Origin: a bacterium
Lineage (GTDB): Bacteria; Zhuqueibacterota; QNDG01; JAFGCO01
Assembly (NCBI GenBank): GCA_016930535.1
Contig: JAFGGN010000107.1
Location: 1-55,240 of the forward strand
Length of the DNA: 55,240 nt
Direction: 5' to 3'
Shown: positions 51,030 through 55,240 of the stretch, one piece after another
Position numbering within the stretch: position 1 is the stretch's first letter
Layout of the letters: every line of letters starts with the position of its first letter
The notes under the pieces: model-generated
Database searches by the model: none
The model's input: the letters and a program-made list of their open reading frames with translations, nothing else
What the model was told of the DNA's origin: nothing
Program-made: the position numbers and the translations under genes

Positions 51030-52759
51030 CCGCACGAATTCTCGTTATCGATGACGAAGAAAATGTCCGTTTTACATTCAGGGCTTTTCTTGAAAAAGAG
51101 GGCCATGTTGTGGATACGGCGGAGGGCTATGAAGACGGCCTTCAGAAGATGAAGGATTCCGGGTTTGATCTGATATTTCTGGACATCATGCTCGGCGGGC
51201 AGTCGGGCATCGATCTGCTCGATACAATAAGGCGCCAGGATCACAATGTCCAGATCATCATGATCACGGGTCAGCCGGACATTGAAAATGCACAGGCGTC
51301 AGTCCGCCTGGGCGCTTTTGATTATCTGACGAAACCGGTATTGAAGGAAACGATTCTGAACGCAACCGGCAATGCGCTGCGGCACAAGCAGCTGCTGGAT
51401 GAAAAGGAACAGATTTTCACAGAAAAGGAGCAGTACAGGCAGAATCTGGAAACGATTTTCCGGAGTGTCACGGACGGCATCATTTCCGTGAACGATCGAT
51501 CCCGGGTCATCATGATCAACAAATCCGTGCGGCATATCTGCGGTTTCGATACAGAATCGGCCATCGGCGAATCCCTGGATGCCATCAAAAATCCCTGTTC
51601 CCTGACATGCCTCGAGGTCATCCGGCAGTGTCTTCAGCTGAAAAGCCCGATTCGCGAGTTCCGGATCGAATGCAAGCATGCGGACCGGGAAGGCAAGGTG
51701 GTTGTTTTAAATGCGTCGCCATTGCAGAACCGGGAAGGGCAGAATTCAGGGGCGGTTCTGGTGATCCGGGATATTACACGGCTGGTGACACTGGAGCAGT
51801 CGCTCAAGGAACGGTATCAGTTCCATAATATTATCGGTAAAAGCAAGAAAATGCAGGAAGTCTATTATCTGCTGTCCAATCTGACCCACACGGAAACCAC
51901 GGTTCTGATCACGGGTGAAAGCGGCACGGGTAAAGAACTGATCGCCAATGCGCTTCACTTTGAAGGGGACCGGGCATTCAAGCCCCTGATCAAGGTCAAT
52001 TGTTCGGCCCTGTCTGAAAGTCTGCTTGAAAGCGAACTGTTCGGCCATGTCAAGGGCGCGTTTACAGGGGCGATTCACAATAAAAAGGGTCGCATCGAGC
52101 TGGCTGACGGCGGGACGCTCCTGCTCGATGAAATCGGCGATATGTCTCCGAATGTTCAGCTCAAGCTGCTCCGCGTTTTGCAGGAAAGAGAAATCGAACG
52201 GGTGGGCGATTCCACTCCCGTTCCTGTGGATGTGCGCGTGCTCGCCGCGACAAACTGCAATCTGAAGGCGAAGGTACAGGCGGGTGCATTCAGGGAAGAT
52301 CTCTATTACCGGTTAAAAGTGGTAGAAGTTCATCTGCCCCCGCTCAGGGAAAGAAAGGAGGATATTCCGCTCCTGATCGACCGGTTCTGCAATCATTTCA
52401 GTGCCAAATACCATAAGCATATTACCGGTGTATCCAAAACGGTCATGCAGCATTTTATGGCCTACGACTGGCCCGGCAATGTACGTGAACTGGAGCATTG
52501 CATCGAACATGCATTTGTCGTATGTTATGACCAGGTTATACAGGGCGAACATGTGCCGGCGGATTGCTTTGGCCAGGACAATATGCCTCCGGCCGGCATC
52601 GATGAACCGGAGCAGGACGAAAAAATAATAATCCTGAATGTGCTTGAAAAAACCGCAGGCAACAAAGCCAGGGCAGCCAGGCTGCTGGGCATGAGCCGCC
52701 AGAATCTGTATCGCAAACTCAAATTCCATCATATCGATCCTTCCGATACGGGACGCTGA
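51026..52759 (+). CDS. Sigma-54-dependent response regulator (REC-PAS-AAA-Fis)
   Basis: A 577-residue NtrC-like activator. Receiver with D53 (LIFLDIMLGG). PAS at about 145-245 (SVTDGIISVNDRSRVIMINKS). AAA domain: Walker A GESGTGKE at about 296, the sigma-54 contact loop GAFTGA at about 345, and LLLDEIGDM. C-terminal Fis-type helix-turn-helix about 535-570 (NKARAARLLGMSRQNLYRKL). The intact GAFTGA loop means it should open sigma-54 promoters. Such a promoter and two dyads lie directly downstream of this gene. Confidence 0.95.
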   Translation: MTARILVIDDEENVRFTFRAFLEKEGHVVDTAEGYEDGLQKMKDSGFDLIFLDIMLGGQSGIDLLDTIRRQDHNVQIIMITGQPDIENAQASVRLGAFDYLTKPVLKETILNATGNALRHKQLLDEKEQIFTEKEQYRQNLETIFRSVTDGIISVNDRSRVIMINKSVRHICGFDTESAIGESLDAIKNPCSLTCLEVIRQCLQLKSPIREFRIECKHADREGKVVVLNASPLQNREGQNSGAVLVIRDITRLVTLEQSLKERYQFHNIIGKSKKMQEVYYLLSNLTHTETTVLITGESGTGKELIANALHFEGDRAFKPLIKVNCSALSESLLESELFGHVKGAFTGAIHNKKGRIELADGGTLLLDEIGDMSPNVQLKLLRVLQEREIERVGDSTPVPVDVRVLAATNCNLKAKVQAGAFREDLYYRLKVVEVHLPPLRERKEDIPLLIDRFCNHFSAKYHKHITGVSKTVMQHFMAYDWPGNVRELEHCIEHAFVVCYDQVIQGEHVPADCFGQDNMPPAGIDEPEQDEKIIILNVLEKTAGNKARAARLLGMSRQNLYRKLKFHHIDPSDTGR

Positions 52760-52760
52760 T

Positions 52761-52792
52761 GTAACACTTGTGTAACGTGACACATGTGTCAC
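52761..52792 (+). promoter_or_regulatory. Two adjoining 16-bp dyads, likely activator sites
   Basis: GTAACACTTGTGTAAC (one mismatched pair) is followed with no gap by GTGACACATGTGTCAC (perfect palindrome); a further half-site TTGACACATG lies at 52795-52804. They begin two bases after the activator gene's stop and 111 bp before the -24/-12 promoter, a usual distance for NtrC-type enhancer sites. Confidence 0.65.
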
Positions 52793-52902
52793 ATTTGACA
52801 CATGATCCGTCTTTTTTTCAATGTGGACATGCCGTCTACAGCACCCATTAAATCAAATAAATACAATTTATTATCATAACATATTGTTTTTCCGGCCGGT
52901 TT

Positions 52903-52918
52903 TGGCACTTTTATTGAA
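52903..52918 (+). promoter_or_regulatory. Sigma-54 (-24/-12) promoter
   Basis: TGGCAC, five bases, TTGAA matches the consensus TGGCAC-N5-TTGCA except for one base in the -12 box. It lies 75 bp before the thioredoxin-like gene and downstream of tandem activator dyads and a sigma-54 activator gene. It should drive the thioredoxin-like and chemotaxis receptor genes. Confidence 0.65.
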
Positions 52919-52992
52919 CGGTCCAATAACTATGGCGTAATTCGCCGGTACATGGTTTTGCGGAGATTATGAACGTGACAACAGGGGAAAAA

Positions 52993-53319
52993 ATGCATTA
53001 CATCTCGGCTGAACTGTTCAGTTCGGAAATTCAGCATGAAAAGCGACCTGTATTATTGGCCTGTCTGCACCATGACGAGCATGAGGCATCACAGATGAAT
53101 ATCCTGCATGAGCTCTCGGGCCGGTTCGAATCGCAGGTGCGGATTTTTATCATTGACGGGGAGCGGGAGAAGGTGGTGATGCGGCAGTACCGGATCAGCG
53201 GCACACCGACCTTTCTTCTCCTTTACAACGGGACGGAATGGGACCGCAGCTGGGGACGTTCCGATTTCAGTTCCCTGCAGTCGTTTCTGCAGAGAAATCT
53301 TTCGAGGCAAAACCGGTGA
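52993..53319 (+). CDS. Thioredoxin-fold protein without CXXC
   Basis: A 108-residue protein. The ATG with AGGGG five bases upstream gives the usual thioredoxin start (HYISAELFSSEI, KRPVLLACL); an ATG 24 bases earlier is possible. The cis-Pro loop (ISGTPTFLLLYNG) is present. The active-site CXXC is replaced by HHDEHE, so it cannot act as a normal oxidoreductase. It may be a binding or docking protein. It lies between a sigma-54 promoter and a chemotaxis receptor gene 115 bp downstream, so it may be part of the same response. Confidence 0.75.
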   Translation: MHYISAELFSSEIQHEKRPVLLACLHHDEHEASQMNILHELSGRFESQVRIFIIDGEREKVVMRQYRISGTPTFLLLYNGTEWDRSWGRSDFSSLQSFLQRNLSRQNR

Positions 53320-53434
53320 ACACGGATAATAGGATGTCCGGCAGGACCCAGCAGCCATAGCCGATATGCATGTGTCCGGACATCCGACCTTTTTCATGCA
53401 GGTTATTGGTTTATGACGAAAAGGATAAAGGCCT

Positions 53435-55057
53435 ATGTTTCAGAATCTAAAACTCAAGCAAAAAATGCTGTTCATGCCAGCCATAGCCACTTTCTTTTTC
53501 GTGGCGGTCCTGATGGTTTCTCTTTTTTATAACAACCGGAATGAACGGCACACCTTCGAGATGGGTGCCGGTTACTCGCCCGCTGTCGAACTCAGCCGTG
53601 ATCTCGACCTGTCGCTGGCCGGTATTCAGAACAGCCTGCAGTCTGCAGTATTGGGCCTGGATGAGGAACAGCTCGAAACAGCGGATGCCTTTCGGGACAG
53701 CTTCATTGTTTTAACCGATGAAGGCAAACAGAATCCGGTTCTGAATGCAAATGATTTGGAGCAGCTGGCCGCATCGCTGAATACGTATTATAATCATGCC
53801 CGGACCGTGAGCCGGCGGATGATCGATGGCGATATGAGTGGCGACATGATGGCTGAGGTGAAAATCATGACGGAGAGGTACAATGCCATCAACAATCAGC
53901 TCGAGCAGAATATTGTAAAATACCGGGATGCCATGTCACGGGCAGTAAAAAAATCCAGTGTCAATAACATGGCGTCCCGCTGGGTCATTATCTGCCTGAT
54001 CCTGGTTTCCATTGCCGTTCTGGTGATATTTTCCCTGTCCCTGACCAATCAGATCATTCGTCCCGTAGGCAAGGTGGTCACGATCATGAAAGATGTGGCA
54101 CAAGGCGAGGGGGATCTGACCAAGAGGATCGAGATCGCGGTTCATGATGAAATCGGTGAGCTTGCCAGCTGGTTCAACGTGTTCATCGATAAACTGCATG
54201 AAATCATCAGCCAGGTCAAGCTGAATACGGAAGAAGTGACGGCGGCCGTGAATACGATTTCAAATGCTTCCGCAATACTGGCCACGGGTGCAGAAGAGCA
54301 CAATGCACAGGCGAGCGAAGTGTCGGCCGGTGTCGAAGAGATGAGTTCGTCGATCATGCAGAATTCCCAGAATGCGGGACAAACCGCCAAAATTGCCGAA
54401 AATGCCGGTACAAAAGCCCGGGACGGGCTGAATGCCCTGAAAGCGACCGGAGAAGGCATGAATGAAATCGTCACTTCCACGCTGTCCATGGAAAAAATTA
54501 TCGGTTCACTGACGGAACGGACCCTGCAAGTCGGCGAGATTTCAACCGTGATCGACAAAATTGCGGATCAGACCAATTTACTGGCACTGAACGCCGCGGT
54601 TGAAGCCGCGAGGGCCGGGGATCAGGGAAGCGGATTTGCCGTGGTGGCCGACGAAGTCCGGAAACTCGCCGAGCGTACGGCCACGGCCACGCAGGAGATC
54701 GCCACGACGATCAGGGCCATTCAGGAAGATACCATTTCCGCTTCAAAATCGATGAAAGAGTCGGTCACTGCCGTGGATTCCGGGAAAACGGCGCTGGAAA
54801 GTTCGGAACAGATTTTTACGGACATTTATGAGGCGGTGGCCACTTCCGTGGATATGATTCAGCAGATTGCGGCGGCTTCGGAAGAGCAGAGTGCAGGAGC
54901 CGAAGAGATATCGGGAAATGTCGAAGAAATGAACGCCGTAGCCCGGCAGACAGCGGAGGCGGCCGAGGAGATGTCCGCGGCTTCCCAGCAGCTGAGCGCC
55001 CAAACCGAAATACTGCAGAATGTCGTGAATCAGTTTAAACTGAAGGAACATCTGTAG
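53435..55057 (+). CDS. Methyl-accepting chemotaxis protein
   Basis: A 540-residue inner-membrane receptor. TM1 about 12-32, a helical four-helix-bundle-type sensor domain about 35-175, TM2 about 178-200, HAMP about 200-255 (RPVGKVVTIMKDVAQGEGDLTKRI). The signalling domain follows to about 530, with the conserved tip DKIADQTNLLALNAAVEAARAG and several Glu/Gln pairs for methylation. No CheA-binding partner genes are in the window. Likely expressed from the sigma-54 promoter upstream. Confidence 0.95.
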   Translation: MFQNLKLKQKMLFMPAIATFFFVAVLMVSLFYNNRNERHTFEMGAGYSPAVELSRDLDLSLAGIQNSLQSAVLGLDEEQLETADAFRDSFIVLTDEGKQNPVLNANDLEQLAASLNTYYNHARTVSRRMIDGDMSGDMMAEVKIMTERYNAINNQLEQNIVKYRDAMSRAVKKSSVNNMASRWVIICLILVSIAVLVIFSLSLTNQIIRPVGKVVTIMKDVAQGEGDLTKRIEIAVHDEIGELASWFNVFIDKLHEIISQVKLNTEEVTAAVNTISNASAILATGAEEHNAQASEVSAGVEEMSSSIMQNSQNAGQTAKIAENAGTKARDGLNALKATGEGMNEIVTSTLSMEKIIGSLTERTLQVGEISTVIDKIADQTNLLALNAAVEAARAGDQGSGFAVVADEVRKLAERTATATQEIATTIRAIQEDTISASKSMKESVTAVDSGKTALESSEQIFTDIYEAVATSVDMIQQIAAASEEQSAGAEEISGNVEEMNAVARQTAEAAEEMSAASQQLSAQTEILQNVVNQFKLKEHL

Positions 55058-55240
55058 GACGGAAAGATTTAATGGTCCATTGGGTCATTGGGTCTTCGGT
55101 CGTTGAGTCGGGACGCGAAACGGAGAAACGGAGAAAAGGCCAGAGAGAACCGCAGACGCAGAGTTTTTTAGGTCAGTTGTGTCTAAACGTGGAACGGAGG
55201 GTCGGAGCGGTGGAGAAACGGGGAATAAAAAAACAGAACG
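55058..55240. repeat. Intergenic repeat words at window end
   Basis: No gene is seen. GGTCCATTGGGTCATTGGG, GTCGTTGAGTCGGGACG and GAAACGGAGAAACGGAG recur from the regions around 49010-49100 and 47560. It is another member of the low-complexity intergenic family. Confidence 0.6.

Noticed and set aside
1..55240. tRNA, rRNA or attachment sites at the island borders
   Set aside because: No cloverleaf or rRNA sequence was recognised by eye, and no direct repeat pair bracketing the whole island was found; the left border is outside the window.

Overview
The window looks like part of a chromosome from an uncultured Gram-negative bacterium of the FCB superphylum, most like Calditrichota/KSB1-type lineages. 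This rests on several genes: a PorV/PorQ-family outer-membrane protein, secreted proteins ending in type IX secretion (T9SS) sorting domains with NPFNP motifs, a peptidase C25 (gingipain-like) protein, a Fib_succ_major lipoprotein, an LVIVD-repeat protein and a sigma-54 regulatory cassette. No rRNA, tRNA or CRISPR array was seen. The taxonomic call is inference from gene content.

Positions 1 to about 13.1 kb are an AT-rich defence island. It opens with the 3' end of an SNF2-type helicase gene, then two AlbA_2 (Schlafen-like) ATP-binding proteins separated by a relic of a second helicase 3' end, then type III restriction-modification genes mod and res. Five smaller genes follow; three carry PD-(D/E)XK nuclease motifs. 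One pair (9105-10813) joins a helix-hairpin-helix/nuclease-like protein to an Nmad2-family protein with a 1-nt overlap. That pair is my best candidate for an undescribed modification-sensing defence system.

From about 13.1 to 26.7 kb is a mosaic of accessory genes and debris. It holds an AbrB-like orphan with a palindromic operator, a C25 peptidase with four N-terminal repeats, a Fib_succ_major lipoprotein, an RNase J-like metallo-beta-lactamase protein, two copies of a truncated HNH_2 endonuclease fragment, and an MFS transporter gene cut at both ends. It also holds an orphan IS21-like end and four toxin-antitoxin pairs (Panacea type, BrnT/CopG-like, DarTG, VapBC).

From about 26.9 kb on the sequence is GC-richer and reads as resident chromosome. 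An envelope operon (SurA-like lipoprotein, TonB-dependent receptor, large sorting-domain protein, PorV-like porin) is followed by a LamG/T9SS protein, a RelB/YafQ-type toxin-antitoxin pair and two exported proteins. A minus-strand group carries a LuxR-type response regulator, a degenerate receiver, KhpA, an RRM protein and a NYN-domain protein. Next come an LVIVD beta-propeller protein, a GH3 glycosidase and an esterase, the last flanked by 64-bp direct repeats. The window closes with a hybrid histidine kinase, a sigma-54 activator, two adjoining 16-bp dyads, a -24/-12 promoter, a thioredoxin-like protein without CXXC and a chemotaxis receptor. These last elements form one readable regulatory circuit.

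Palindromic intergenic repeats with CACACCTGCC arms occur between 37.3 and 39.7 kb, with a variant at 45.0 kb.
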